From positions 230,907,034 through 230,971,033 of the forward strand of contig NC_050097.1 of the NCBI RefSeq assembly GCF_902167145.1: a DNA stretch of 64,000 nucleotides, given 5' to 3'. Made by a program: the position numbers and the translations under genes. The notes below the pieces were generated by a model, which saw nothing but the letters and a program-made list of their open reading frames with translations, was not told the DNA's origin and searched no databases. This DNA comes from Zea mays (taxonomy: Eukaryota; Streptophyta; Magnoliopsida; Poales; Poaceae). Positions 11,853 to 24,653 of this stretch are shown piece by piece. How positions within the stretch are numbered: the stretch's first letter is position 1; each line of letters begins with the position of its first letter.

Positions 11853-14800
11853 ATGGATGACAATAGAAGAAGGGCGATGTATGATGGATTCAATAGCGTG
11901 ACTCTAGGTCACTCAAAGGAATGGGTTAGGGTTGCAAAACAATTCGTGGATCTCGCATTTTCCGGTGGACCTCGTGTGGTGAAGTGTCCGTTTACCAAGT
12001 GTCGGAATTTTAAGTATGTGAGAAAGATTGAAGAACTAGAGCATCACCTTTGCAAGAATGGGTTTATGCCTAACTATCTTGTGTGGCGCTCACATGGAGA
12101 AGTAGAGCAGAATATCACAGAGTCAGAAAGAATTGATGATGATGAGGAGGATCGGATGGATGACTTGGTGGCTGATATTAGTAGAGAGTATCCAACATTG
12201 GCCTCGGAACAGGGTACACCAGAGGAAGTGCAGGAGTTTTATAAGCTTCTTCACGCGTCAGAGGAAAAAGTGCATGATGACACCACTGTGACCGTGTTGC
12301 AGGTGGTTACACGTCTTATGGCAATGAAGGCAAAGTATAACTTCTCGAATAACTGCTATAACGATATAATCAATCTGATTATTGATCTCATCCCATCGAA
12401 CCATAAGATGCCAAAAGACTTATACCAGTCTAAAAAGATTGTGTCCGGTCTTGGGATGAAGTATAAGAAGATTGATGTGTGCGAAGATAATTGCATGTTG
12501 TTCTGGAAGGAATATGAAGCGGCCACCCATTGTCAGATATGCGGTAAATCAAGATATGCGGAGGTACTAAAAGAGGATGGAGCTACTTTTGCTACAAAAG
12601 TGGCAGTTAAACAGCTTCGATATATGCCCATCACCCCAAGGCTTAAACGTCTGTTTTTAACCCCATAAACTGCGAAGCTAACGTTGTGGCATAAGGAAGG
12701 AGAACGTGAGAGCCAAGATCCAGACATTATGATGCATCCATCAGATGGCGATGCTTGGAAGGCTCTGGATCGTTTTGACCCAGAATTTGCAATAGACGCT
12801 AGGAGTGTTCGCCTAGGCTTGTCCACTGATGGTTTCACTCCTTACGACAACAGTTCAACTTCATACTCTTGTTGGCCGGTTTTCATCATGCCCTACAACC
12901 CCCTCCCAACAAATGCATGAAAGAAGGGTTCATATTTCTTGCCCTTATTATTCCAGGGCCTAAACATCCTGGAAAGAAGATCAATGTATTCATGCAACCG
13001 TTGATTGAAGAGTTCAAAGAGCTATGGGTAGGGGTAAAGGCTTATGATGGTCATCTAAAACGTGAATTTACCTTACGTGCTATATATTTGTGGTCAATTC
13101 ATGATTTGCCTGCATATGGCATTTGGTCTGGCTGGTGTGTCCACGGTCGACTGTGTTGTCCCATATGCATGGGGGACACACAAGCATATCGATTGGAGCA
13201 TGGTAAAAAGGTCTCATTCTTTGATTGTCATCGACGGTTTCTTCCATCCAATCACCCGTTTCGAAATGATACAAAGTCATTTAGAAGAGGCATAAAAGTT
13301 AAAGATGGTCCACCAAAACGTTTAATGGGTGAAGATATCCTGATACAACATCGTGCCCTTCAAAGGGCTGCAGAAGGTCATGAGTTTGAAGGCTATGGTC
13401 AAGATCACAACTGGACTCATATTTCTTTTCTTTGGGAACTTCCGTATGCGAAGGTATTGATTTTACCACACAACATAGATTTGATGCACTAAGAGCGCAA
13501 TGTTGTTGAAAGCATCATAAGCATGTGTCTAAACATTAAGGGTAAAACAAAAGACAACATCAATGCCAGGAAAGATTTAGCTAATCTTTGCGATCGCCCT
13601 AGCCTTGAGGTCAAATTAAATCCTAATGGAAAGGAGAGGACACCACGAGCTCCATACTGTCTAAAGCCGGAAGAGCGAAAAGAAGTATTTCAATGGTTGA
13701 AAATGTTGAAGTTTCCAGACCGCTATGCAGCTAACATAAAACGTACTGTTAACCTCGACACTAATAAATTAAATGGTTTGAAGGCTCACGATTACCATAT
13801 TTTGATGGAAAGACTTATGCTGGTAATGTTCCGTGGCTATTTGAAGCCTCCTCTGTGGAAGATGATTGCTGAACTTAGTTACATATATAGACATATATGT
13901 GCTAAGCATATCTCAAAGAAATTGATGATTCAATTTGAGAAACAAATCGCGGTGCTTGTATGCAAGATGGAAAAAGTATTTCCGCCTGGATTTATGAATG
14001 TGATGCAACATTTGCTAGTGCACTTACCTTATGAAGCATTGGTAGGAGGACCAGTGCAGTTCCGATGGATGTATAGTCAAGAAAAAGAATTGAAAAAACT
14101 TAGAGCTACTGTGCGGAACAAAGCAAGGGTTGAGGGGTGTATCGCAGAGGCCTTTGCAGCTAAAGAGATCACAATCTTCTCAAGTCAGTATTTATCACAC
14201 ACTAACAACGTGAATGCTCAGTCAACACGGTATCATACTGAAGAAGAAGGTCCTTCGACCGACCTTAGTGTTTTTCTATGGAAGGGGAAAGGGGTCGGGG
14301 CTTCTACTGCACATTATGTTGACATAAGAGAGCGTAATTTCACCATGCTCTACTTGTACACCAACATGGAGGAACTTGATCCATACTTTGAAATGTTTGA
14401 TTCCATATATTTAGCTGGCCACAAACCTACACCAAAGGAACTGGATAATCTACGTATGAAAGGGATGAATGGAGGTCCATGTTTCGTTGAATGGTTCCAC
14501 GAGCATGTAATTATCTCTTTATAATTTTCCTTTGTGTACTTAGTTTGCACATATGACTTGCTATTTACCGATATCTTTTTTTTCTGCTCTATGTAGTGTA
14601 AGAAACTGGACTCTCTAGTCTCGGATGATTTGCGACAGATATCACATGGTCAGTTGAAAGCAAGAAAATATAGCCGCTATGATATTAATGGATACCGTTT
14701 TCGAACATCAAAATTAGAAAAAATCCGCCCGCAGGCAGCCACGACAAACAGTGGAGTAGTAGCAACTGCCACAAATGCAGACGGAGGCACTCATGACTAT

Positions 14801-15349
14801 TATGGTGTTCTTCAAGACATAACGGAGTACACTCTTGGTGGGGCCAAAGAGTTCATGTTTGTGTTATTTGATTGTGAATGGTTTGATCCTCAACAAACGC
14901 GAGAGGATGAATTTGGAATTGTGGAGGTAAAGCATGAATCACGGTTTAAAGGCAGCGATTATAGCAATGTTGTGCTTGCACATCAAGCGCAACAGGTGTA
15001 CTATCTAACATATCCTCATGAAAACTTGAAGTCTTGTTGGGTTGTATACAAAATTAATCCTGAAGTCCATCCGTTACGATATGATTATTACAACACAAAT
15101 AACGAAGATGATGATTCTGTTAATATTTTTCAAGAAGAAGGCGATCAGTCAGAAAATAGAGAATTTACTATATCTGAGGATTTAGGGCTCAATGAAGTAG
15201 CTAGTCTCGCCATAGATTTGATGGCAGAAGAACCAGGTCCTTCTAGGGCAAGGACTCGTAGGTCACAGAGAATTCTTGAAAAACAACAAAGACTTGAAAT
15301 AATTGAGCAGCGCGTTGCTGAAGCAGATTCTGATGCCGATGATTTTTGA
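11853..15349 (+). pseudogene. CACTA TNP2-type transposase, broken
   Basis: The start chosen is MDDNRRRAMYDG, the beginning of the transposase-associated domain, with CPFTKCRN and HHLCKNGF motifs that bind DNA in related proteins. The TNP2 catalytic region follows (about 12670-13500: ADGFNP-like STDGFTPYDN, IPGPKHPGK, LSGW-like IWSGWCVHG, HRRFLP). Then come the DUF4218-like block (13800-14300: PGFMNVMQHLLVHLP) and the C-terminal DUF4216-like block (14597-15349). One intron, 14507-14596, is well bounded. Breaks: TAA at 12666, a frame change near 12900, and TAA at 13490 where an MH-[C/Q]-E sequence is expected. It cannot make full-length transposase. Spliced length would be near 1,130 codons, normal for the family. 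Confidence 0.9.
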
Positions 15350-15424
15350 AAAGTATATATATTTAAATTCTTGTATATGCATTCATATTTCAATACTAAA
15401 AGTATATATAATTAAATTCTTGTA

Positions 15425-18400
15425 ATGAAATTTGTGCAGATGATGAGGGTCATGGACAAGCTCAAAGGGAAGAAGCGCGGAGATTGTGGTGACTCCTCGA
15501 GGTCACGGTCGACTAGGGGTTCAGGTGGTGGGGATACCTCCTCTATGTTGTTCCAGGTATTTAATTTGTTTTATTTTCTTTTCTTCTATGTATGTAATAG
15601 TATTATCACCTTATTTTCGAGTACTTGATATATCTCATTGTTGATTATGTTTGTAGGGCTCTACAGCGTCAAGGCAGCGGCTAGAGCAGCTCCTTGGTTG
15701 CATGGAGGAGCAGGGGCGCGAAGTGGCAAGCCATAGTGCACCTGGGCAAGAGCGCGAGGTGGCAGGCCATAGTGCACCTGGGCAAGAGCGCGAGGTGGCA
15801 TGCCACAATGCACTTGAGCCGGAGCGTGAGGCGATAGGCTCAAGTGGACCTATGCTAGAGCAGGACCACAATGCATTTGAGCAAGCGAGCGAGGCGGCAG
15901 ACCACAATGCACCTAGTCAGGAGGACGAGCTGGCACGCCAAGGTTCACCAATGCGTGATGATGATGACTATGGGGAGGACTACGATGGAGAGGCCGATGG
16001 AGAGGCCGATGACGAGGTTGTTACAACGACACAGGCAACAAACTTCAGGTAATTTTATTTTGACGATGAGTTCTATTTTTTGTTGGATTGATATTATTAC
16101 CAGTGCACAATTTACAATTTTGTAGGTTTCGGCGGTCCCTTAGAGTTCCACCGACACAACCCTTGGACCAACGTAGGGTCATAAACCCTGCAGGAGAGAG
16201 GAGCTGGGTGGAGGTGGCATGGAGTGGCAAAGGTCACCGGACACCCGTTAACACAGTGCTGGGATCTATAGCTCGTTTTCACTATCCAGGGGTGGTACAA
16301 TTCAACGGGGCAGAGACAGGGGCGTATCACTGGGCTCACTGGGGCCTCAAACCATATGGACCCGACCGTACTCACCAAGACGCAGTGTGGTCATCATTTT
16401 GGGTGAGTTTATTATGTATTTTAAATTTACTTACCGTGGGCATCTATAAATGAATTTAATTGCTTCTTCATTTTGCAGGAACAATTTAGATTGGACGAAA
16501 CTGCAAACGAAGAACATGCAAAACGTGTATTCCACAATGCTGCTAGAAAAGTTATAAATGGTTCAATGTCAGATGCACGGGTCAAAGCTGTTACCGTGTA
16601 CTTCAAGAAAGTGAAGGGTCAAAGAATGACCAACAAGCAGGCATGTGAAATCCACTTGACAGCTGAGGAGTACAAACAAAGTGAAGTGGACTGGCTCACT
16701 GCTCATCCTGAAGCTTGGGTCAAGCTCTGCGAGTACTGGGCCTCAGATGAGTACAAAGTAATTTCAGATAGAAATCGTTTGAACCGGAAGAGCAAACCGG
16801 GCCTCCATCGATTTGGAGCAGATGGATTTATTGGGAAATCACAACGAATGGTATGACGAGCTAAGTAACATTTATTATTTTTCCCTCGGACAAATATGTA
16901 TATTTTATTATGTCTCTTACTGCAGGAGGCTCGTGATGGTGTTGAACCCCGATTCATTGACGTTTACATGGAGGGACACCGAGGTCCAGATCCAGATCAT
17001 CCTGAAGTTTTATGTGATGACAGCGCGACAGAAAAGCTGGTAGGTGTAAATAATAACTATCTATTCTTAATTAACTTGTGACTCATTTATAATTAACATA
17101 AATTGTTTTGTAGACTCGTTATGCCGAGGAGGTTAGGAGGAAAGCAGGAGACGATGATCTAGATTGGAGGGAGGCACCTTTCGATCCGGATGCAGCATAT
17201 GTTGCTGGTGGTGGGCTACCACATGGGAGGTATGATAAGATCAAAGTTGTGATATATAAAAACTATTGGTTCATAACTTGTGATGTTTCTAGGTTGGGGA
17301 TCGGTGATGGGGTTGTGAGTCACGATAGCTTTGGTCGTCGGTCTGTTTCCTCGGTGGGGAGTAGATCTCGAACTTCAACTTCGAGGGAATCAGAGCTTGA
17401 TGAGCAACTAAGACAACAACAACAACAAGTTCAACAACTATCTCAACAAGTTCAGATGATGCAGGGAATGCTGATGCAGGTAATAATTTTAGTAATCCAC
17501 CATTCATTCGATTTTCAGATGCATTTAGGATGGATTTACGTTTAGCACTGTTTGACCTTTCTAAAGGTAGAATCTTGTGTATAGTGCTCAAGCTTATTTT
17601 ATTTGCAGATGTATAGTGCTCAGATGGGATCTCCAATGGGACCCCAGTTCACCCGTCCGTCACAATCTGGACAAACCCCAAACACCAACGAAACACAGGT
17701 ATAATTTTGTAGTATATTTACTTTAATTTACAATTATAATCATGCATAGTTTTATTTGGTTATAGGGTTCTGAAACCGGACAAGGAAACCCACAGATGGA
17801 CATTCAGTGGTCGATGCCTCCTAGAGGACAGATTCTTCCTCCTCCACAACCAGGTATGGGATATTGGCCGCCACCACCATGGGGATATCCTACACATCCA
17901 ATGGGGCCTTGGGGACGCCCCCCATGGCCAACACAGCCACTTCCATCACCAGCGGTACGTTCCTGAATTTAATGCTAGTTGATTTCAATGCTAGTTGATT
18001 TCCTCCTAAATAAACTAAGTCTAGATTGGTTTTATCGTCTAGCTTTAGTCACTTTCAGAGGGGGGCCACAGTGCACCATTTTCCTAGTGATTTCTGTTGG
18101 TAATCAGTCAGTTCCTAGTGATTTTTGTGTCGTTGTGCTTTTAATCTGTTGACTGGTGCCTAGTGATCGCGGTGGCGTGTAGCGCCCCGGATTGTCCCGC
18201 TCACGCTTCACAGCCTGCTTGATGTCCTTGACACAAGTTGAATAAGCACTACAGTCAGGCACACATGAACTAGTTTGATGTCCACATTCAGGTTGAGCAC
18301 GGCTCCCATCAGTCCACTGATCCCAGTTCAGTGCCGAACATGTCGGACAGCTCGACTTCGAGCAAAGTTTTTCCTAGATCAAAATAAGAACATGGAAATC

Positions 18401-20440
18401 CTTATTAACCGAAATTGTTTCTCAACAACAGATCTTCAGGTTTGATATAATGATTACCCACCAAAAGTCCAAAAATTTAGAAACTAAAGAGGTCCCAAAT
18501 TGAGAAGAACCTGCTGCTTTCTAAACTCTTTAGTGAACTGAATCATACTTTAGATTCTAAACTGAATTCGACACCAGTTTACTGAAGGAAAACACTTAAT
18601 TTCAGATCCAGTTTACTGAACCAATTGCTGAAATCGCAGTCTGACAGAGCGACTTGGAGCAGCATTTTCTCCCTTTTCTAAGCAAGGTCAGGGAGATCCA
18701 CCTTAACGGAAATTTCTCACCACACTACCCTCTAACATTTTACTATGGAGAGTGCAAGCCATAACATTAGGGGTTTATCACAATAGAAGTCTGAAGTTTG
18801 GTAAAAATGCTGAAACTGCATTTCAATTTCTGAATCAAGTTCAGAAAATCACAAGTCTGACAGCCCCTATTTTAAGCAACTATAACTCCACATTTTATGC
18901 AGTACCAAGCCAACCTTCCCTAAAGGAACTTGTTCACTGATATACACTCTCCAACTTTGACACAAGGAGTATGGCTCACAACTTTATGGATCAAAAGTTA
19001 TAGTTCTTCAAAGTGGGATGAAAAATACTAAAATTCAGATTCAGTTAACTGAACCAAAAACTGAACTCACACCTGACAGAGAGAGTTTGAGCACAATTTA
19101 CTCCAAATTTAGTGCAGCCCCAAATCAAACTTATTTAATAAACCTTGTTCTCTGAACTATGGACTCCAACTCTTCTATGGAAACGTTAGTCCAAAACCAC
19201 TTGGATTGATCACAAATGAGCTCCAAATTGGACACCATTTACTGAATTTCAATTTTAGTTAACTGAACCAATTTCAGTCACTAGTAACCTAACAGTCCAT
19301 TTTCAGTCTCTCCACTTTTTGTGTAGGATCATATCCATCACCCTTAACGACATTTGTACACCAACTTATGGTCTTCAATTTCTCTATAGAAATTATAGTT
19401 CAAAACCTTATGGATTATTTACCACGAAGCTCCAAAGTCAGTCACAATCACTAAAATTCAGACTTAGATAATAGTCCAAATCTGAAAATTCAAAATTCAG
19501 CCAACACCACTTTGAACCACCTTTACTCCTAGTAGCATATGATTTTAGGGCATCCCACCGAATAAAGTTTGTTCTCCTATAGTCACTCTACAAGTTTGAT
19601 ATAACAATCTTTTACTAAAAGTCCATAGTTTAAAAGTTACAGGGGTCCAAAAACGGCTAAACAAAACTATTCTGTGCTGAATTCAAATTCCCCTAATTCT
19701 GAACTTTTGCAATTTACTCCAAACTTTTGCACATAGCTTGGAAATCTGCAAATAAGAAATTTGTTCACTTTTCCAAGCTCCACAACTTTGATATATGGAA
19801 TATTAGCAAAACATAGCTAGATCTTGAAATCCACTTTTGGGCAACTTTAGTGTTTCATTTGAGATTGTTTTTCTCCAGTCAAGCCTATCATCTTTTGTCC
19901 ATCATTTAAAGGTAAAGTTGCCCTTTAACTCAAGGCCCAACTTTGATACATAGTTCCCATGGCCAAAGCATCTTTAGCTTAGGAGCAGTTTACTTGCACT
20001 TGATCTCTCATTAGCTTAGTGTTGTGAGAGCTGTTTTGTTGTGACATGCTTTGGACTGTTAGGTGGTTGAATTGTGAATTTTCAGATTTGGAATAGCGTC
20101 TAAGTCTAAATTTCCAAAGTAGTTTCTTGGACAGTTAACATCGCGGATCCTTTGCACGATGCATCATTTTAAATAACACTGTGTTGCGTCTTGAAATGAA
20201 GTTTGTTTCACTCTCATGTTCATGTTTATGCACAAATATGGAAGCCACATTTTGTGTTTATCATGCTTTCCTATATCTTTGTGTACATGTGATTTAACGC
20301 CAGTTGTGTATTTATGAGAATTTTGGTTTATTTTGTAGGATTCTGGCTCTCATCAAGTGACTCCTCCCCCTCACGTTGACTTTGCAGACAGATGTCTCAA
20401 TTCCAGTGGTGAAGCTACGAACAACAATCCGATGTCCTGA
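15425..20440 (+). CDS. CACTA TNPA-side protein (Ptta/En/Spm-type), intact
   Basis: Ten exons with canonical GT/AG borders join in frame: 15425-15556, 15657-16048, 16126-16402, 16479-16850, 16926-17039, 17114-17229, 17293-17479, 17609-17698, 17766-17954, 20339-20440. The sum is 1,971 bp or 656 residues plus stop. Exon 2 has repeats of an EREVA-x-HSAPGQ unit. Exons 3-5 match the plant En/Spm Transposase_24 domain (FHYPGVVQFN, KVKGQRMTNKQACEIHLT, EVDWLTAHPEAW). Exon 7 is a Gln-rich probable coiled coil, and exon 9 is Pro/Trp-rich. The role in En/Spm is binding subterminal repeats and aiding transposition in the nucleus; here that is inferred. The last intron (about 2.4 kb) holds an LTR-like insertion. 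The exact start is uncertain, since the 15440 tgcag could be an acceptor. Confidence 0.75.
18178..20300 (+). mobile_element. LTR-like insertion in the TNPA-side gene intron
   Basis: It begins TGTAGCGCCCCGG, a start typical of chromovirus-like LTRs. About 2 kb of AT-rich DNA follows, with recurring words such as tttactgaa, ctgaacc and caactttgatat and no ORF of note. It accounts for the unusual length of this intron compared with the others (60-160 bp). No target duplication was found and the right end is a guess. Confidence 0.4.
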
Positions 20441-20685
20441 TCGAGAGCGATGGAGCTAATGTTTGAACTTGTGAACTATGGATGTGAACCTGTGTGAATT
20501 TGTGAACTTATGTATTTGGACTTATGTGAATTTGCGAATTTATATTTGGACTTATGTGAATTTGTGATATGAACATATATCAATGTGTTTGAAATCTGTA
20601 TTGTATGTGATATATTGTGTTGCATGTGATATTATGAGTGTCTAATTTTACATTTCTGTATTTTTTATTTTTTTCTGGAAAAGGG

Positions 20686-21112
20686 TTAAGAACGTGGGTA
20701 CCCACGTTCTTAAAGTTAAGAACGTGGGTACCGTCGAACTTAATGGGCAGCCCTCACCGACCCAGCACGACCCATAAGTTCGACGACCACGTGGCCCCGT
20801 CGAACTTACGGTTAAGAACGTGGGTGCCGTCGAACTTATGAAAAAAAATTCGATGGTCCCCGTCGAACTTAAAAACCCACGTTCTTAACCTTAAGTTCGA
20901 CGGTACCCACGTTCTTAACCTTAAGTTCGACGGTACCCACGTTCTTAACCTTAAGAACGTGGGGGTCGTCGAACTTACTTCTTTAAGTTCGTCCAAAAAT
21001 CGCCGTCGGCTATGTTCGTGGGTAAACCCACGTTCTTATGGTAAGTTCGACGGCCTATTACATTAAGTTCGACGGTTTTTCACCCACGTTCTTTAACCAG
21101 TTTCTTGTAGTG
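20686..21112. repeat. CACTA-1 right subterminal repeat array
   Basis: Over a dozen copies of AAGAACGTGGG and CCGTCGAACTTA words, in both orientations, fill the last 430 bp. Several are joined tail to tail as cacgttcttaaccttaagtt. This is denser than the left array (about six copies), an asymmetry also seen in En/Spm. Confidence 0.85.
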
Positions 21113-21414
21113 GGAGGGGTGCGGAGGAGGGGTGTGGCAGCGGCAACCGATGTATCCCTTGCACTGTATTCCGCACTTGCACAGATTGTTTGGCTAATTA
21201 CAGATTATTTGATTATCTCAGTGTTTTGGTTTGGATTTAGAGTACACTTATGTATGAAATATTGATTGGTACTCATCTATATTATATTAATTATATTATT
21301 ATTAAATATATGTGTGTATTTCTCTTTCAAATTATTATAATGTGGTATCTCAAATGAATATAAATTGAAGAATATATTGTTATTTCAGCCAATTTGTTTA
21401 AATCTTATTAAGAC
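21113..21414. other. Short unassigned spacer
   Basis: It starts with the GGA target duplication of CACTA-1. It should be the continuation of the LCB1 intron, but no further LCB1 exon is visible. AT-rich from 21270. No gene seen. Confidence 0.4.
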
Positions 21415-22116
21415 TGTTGGGGGCCTTCGGCTTCCGAAGGTCCTCATAAACATGATTTGACAATGTTTTCCAAGTGAAATATGTGAGTAGGTATCTTCGG
21501 AATCGGATCATGAGTATACAAGAGCACAGTCAGGACGAAGCCTGAACGAGACAAAAGATGATTATGACGAAGGTCTAGGTGATCACGAAGCTGTGCGCAG
21601 AAAAGCTTCGGCATGACAGCAGAAAAGGGGAACCGACTTAAAGATGAAAAGGCAAATTAGACCTCGAAGAATTACTATAGAGTTATTAGCAAATGTAAAG
21701 GGCATAAATGTAATTGTACATGGGCTGCGTCCCTTGCCTATAAATAGATGAACAGTACTCCCGTACTGTTCACGCTGACTTGGCATTCGCTTTTTGCATC
21801 ACGCCTGTACCCTTACTTTCTATCAAGCCGAAGGTACATTTGTAATTTGATATCATTTTTATGTTTTCATAATAATAGAATAAAAATGAGATAATAATAA
21901 TAATATGTGTTTAATTATACTGCTTTTCTATGTCTTATATAATTCTTCTATCATTATTGCATGCTATGTTTACGAAGGTATGTCCTTCGTAACCTTCGTC
22001 CAAAATCATTATATCCCAAGGGAAATAATGCTTCGAAGGACGAGGGGCCTTAACGTTTAACGTTTTATGTGTTGCCTTGTTCTTAACTCATAGCATTTAA
22101 GAACAAGTCCCCAACA
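21415..22116 (+). repeat. 5' LTR of the Zeon-like element
   Basis: It is 702 bp, from TGTTGGGGGCCTTCGG to gtccccaaca. A TATA-like word (cctataaatag, about 21739) precedes the likely transcript start. The cttcgg / ccgaag words seen throughout are typical of this family. Confidence 0.85.
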
Positions 22117-22134
22117 TTGGCGCCCACCTTCGGT
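22117..22134 (+). other. Primer-binding site
   Basis: TTGGCGCCCACC immediately follows the 5' LTR, the standard place and form for a tRNA primer site in gypsy elements of this kind. Confidence 0.55.
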
Positions 22135-22190
22135 GAACTCACTTCCACTTTTTGAGTTTTGAACACCTTCGGCAAGCATAGACCTTCGTC

Positions 22191-23575
22191 ATGCCGCCAA
22201 AGAAAGCTTCAGCAACAAGGGCTGCAGCTCTGCAACCACTGGACCCCAACCAGGAGACCCTCTCTCTTCGGGAAGCCCGAAGCCATAAGAGGAAGGCCAC
22301 CAGTCCAACGCCTCAAGAGGACGAATTAGATCAAGAGATCAGAGATATGGAGATGCTTCATCAACAGGTGCAAAGGAAGAAGGAAAAGATGGCTAGGCTA
22401 GTTGACCTACAAAGGCAGATAGACGAAGCCTCTGAAGAAGTACGCAATCTTACTCAAGATGAGCAGAACCGAAGGCCCCAACACAGAGAGCTTCATCAGG
22501 AGGGCTTCTTCAACGAAGATGACTGGTATGAGAATTTCCATCATGGAAATTTTGCTTTTGATGATGCTTCCCCTCTGTCAACAGAACTGCAGGCTACACC
22601 TTGGTCTCCGTCGTACAAGCCACCTCAACTACCCATGTACGACGGCCACTCAGATCCGAAGCAGTTTCTGATGAGCTACGAAGCAACAATATCTTCCTAT
22701 GGTGGCAATACTGCAGTCATGGCGAAATCTTTCGTCATGGCTGCAAGAATGTTGCACAAACCTGGTACTCCTCTCTTCGGCCAGGAACAATCACATCATG
22801 GCAGAAGCTGAAGGATATGCTGATCACCAGTTTTCAAGGGTTTCAAACGAAGCCGGTCACTGCTCAAGCCCTATTCCAGTGCACCCAAGACCACGAAGAA
22901 TATCTTCAGGCGTATGTCCGAAGATTCTTACGCCTGAGGGCACAAGCGCCAACAGTGCCCAATGAAATTGTCATTGAGGCCATGATTAAGGGGCTTCGGC
23001 CGAGACCTTTAGCCCAATACTTTGCCAGGAAACCCCCTCAGACTCTGGAGAAATTGCTTCAGAAGATGGATGAATACATCCGCGCTGACAATGACTTTCG
23101 ATAGAGAAGGGAGGAAGCTTACAGATTTTCCGAAATAGCTAGGGGCTTCGGAGGGAGGTTTCATCCTAGACATGTCAGATCGATTCATTCCACCCAGAAT
23201 GATGACAGGGGAAGCCAGCAGCAGAGGCCGCAATATTCCTCCCAGGCTTCCCAGGCTTCGGGGCATCAGCAGAGTTATCCTCGGCCTCCAGCTCCAAGGG
23301 GCAGAGGTGCCAGGGGCTTCGGAGGAAGATTCGGGGATCAGTTAAGGAAAATTTATTGCTTATTCTGTGGTGAGGACAAGGGCCACACCACCAGGATGTG
23401 CCATGTCACCATCCAGAAACAAAAAGAAATAGCAGAAGCTGCAGCCCAACAGACCCAGCCGAAGCAAGTCATGCATACTGCTTCGTACCACTCGCCTTAT
23501 ATCCCAGAGTATGTGGGCAACCACCCTGCAGCTTTTGTTGCTTCGGCAAGTCAATCTCAGGCATCTTGGCAATAA
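22191..23575 (+). pseudogene. Retrotransposon gag, broken
   Basis: Starting MPPKKASATR, the N-terminal part is charged and coiled-coil-like (residues about 45-95). The central gag fold follows (QTWYSSLRPGTITSW, FQGFQTKPVTAQALF) and then an Arg/Gly-rich tail with a zinc knuckle CLFCGEDKGHTTRMC. Breaks seen: a frame change near 22748 (between SFVMAAR and NVAQTWY) and a TAG at 23102 in a position reading FR-stop-RREEAYRF. The gene ends at about 23575 without running into pol. Gag packages the element RNA in the cytoplasm; this copy cannot make full-length protein. Confidence 0.8.
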
Positions 23576-23989
23576 CTTCCACCTCCACCACCAATGCAAC
23601 GAGGCCAGCAGCCAGAAGGGAGTCAGCATACTCAACACCAACGAGACTTCAGAGAAGAGTCCGAAGCTCGCACAGTCTATAGTACTGTGCCAGAATCAAA
23701 GCACATTTATTGACAAATATCCTACCTCGGCAGCAGTTTTTGCATTCAGTATCATTTTCTTTTTAATAAGGAACAATTATTGAAAATCTAAGTGTTTTTT
23801 GTCGCTTTCAATTTCTTGTAATAGCTTCGACTTTGCTATAGTACAAATATACCTTCTCCACAGAATAACGGAGTCCAAAAAGTTGCCGAAGCATAAGAAC
23901 TTATGGTTACGGGGTGAATCTTCGAAATAACAAAAAGTCATTCCTAAGGGAGCGCAGCGTAAGTTTTCTGCTCAAAAGTTGTTCCGAAG

Positions 23990-24197
23990 GGAATGCAGAG
24001 CTTACAGCGAAAAATAAACGCTGATTCCGCTGAAAGTAAAAGGCGAAGAAGCTCCTAAGGGAGGCTTACAGCGAAAAATAAACGCTGATTCCGCTGAAAG
24101 TAAAAGGCGAAGAAGCTCCTAAGGGAGGCTTACAGCGAAAAATAAACGCTGATTCCGCTGAAGTAAAAGGCGAAGAAGCTCCTAAGGGAGGCTTGCA
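23990..24197 (+). repeat. 64-bp tandem repeat, three copies
   Basis: Three head-to-tail copies with exact 64-bp spacing begin at 24001, 24065 and 24129. Each carries cttacagcgaaaaataaacg and aggcgaagaagctcctaagg. The third copy lacks one base, and a degenerate copy precedes them. It lies between gag and the antisense ORFs of the Zeon-like element. Confidence 0.9.
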
Positions 24198-24653
24198 GTG
24201 AAAAAACGTCGATCTTCGGCAAATATCATTTTGCATAACATCACATCATTACATCATTTGCATAGCATAACATCATACATCATATTGCATCAACGACGCA
24301 AGAAGGGGGTCTCAGTATTGATATTCGAAGATTGTTTCGAAGAAATAGTGCCAGGGCACAAAAATAGCTATTGAAGAATTATACCTTCGTCAAACTCTGA
24401 AATGAAAAGATCTATTGGTTATTGATTTTACGAGGATTGGTTACTGATTTTATGAGAACACGGATATTATTTACCAAGCATGAAAAGAAGGGAAGGTGTT
24501 TTTTCGCCGAAGGCTCAAAAACGATATGTATGCGAAGTTTCATGCATCGTAAAGAATAGAACCATAAATAGCTTATATATTACATTCAAAGTTACAAAAT
24601 ATTACACATGTTCCTCAACAAACATTACATTCTAGATGTTTTTACAACAACAT

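Larger units (their letters stand above)
8352..21112 (+). mobile_element. CACTA-1, complete 12.8-kb CACTA transposon
   Basis: The element starts CACTACAAGAAACTG and ends with its exact reverse complement, a perfect 15-bp terminal inverted repeat. It is flanked by GGA at 8349-8351 and 21113-21115, the 3-bp target duplication expected of CACTA elements. Both ends hold dense subterminal motifs. Inside are a TNP2-type transposase (11853-15349, broken), a TNPA-side gene (15425-20440, apparently intact), an antisense copia integrase fragment and an antisense unknown gene fragment. It lies in an intron of the LCB1 fragment. The perfect ends and target duplication point to a fairly recent insertion, and the broken transposase means it could move only with help in trans. 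Confidence 0.95.
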
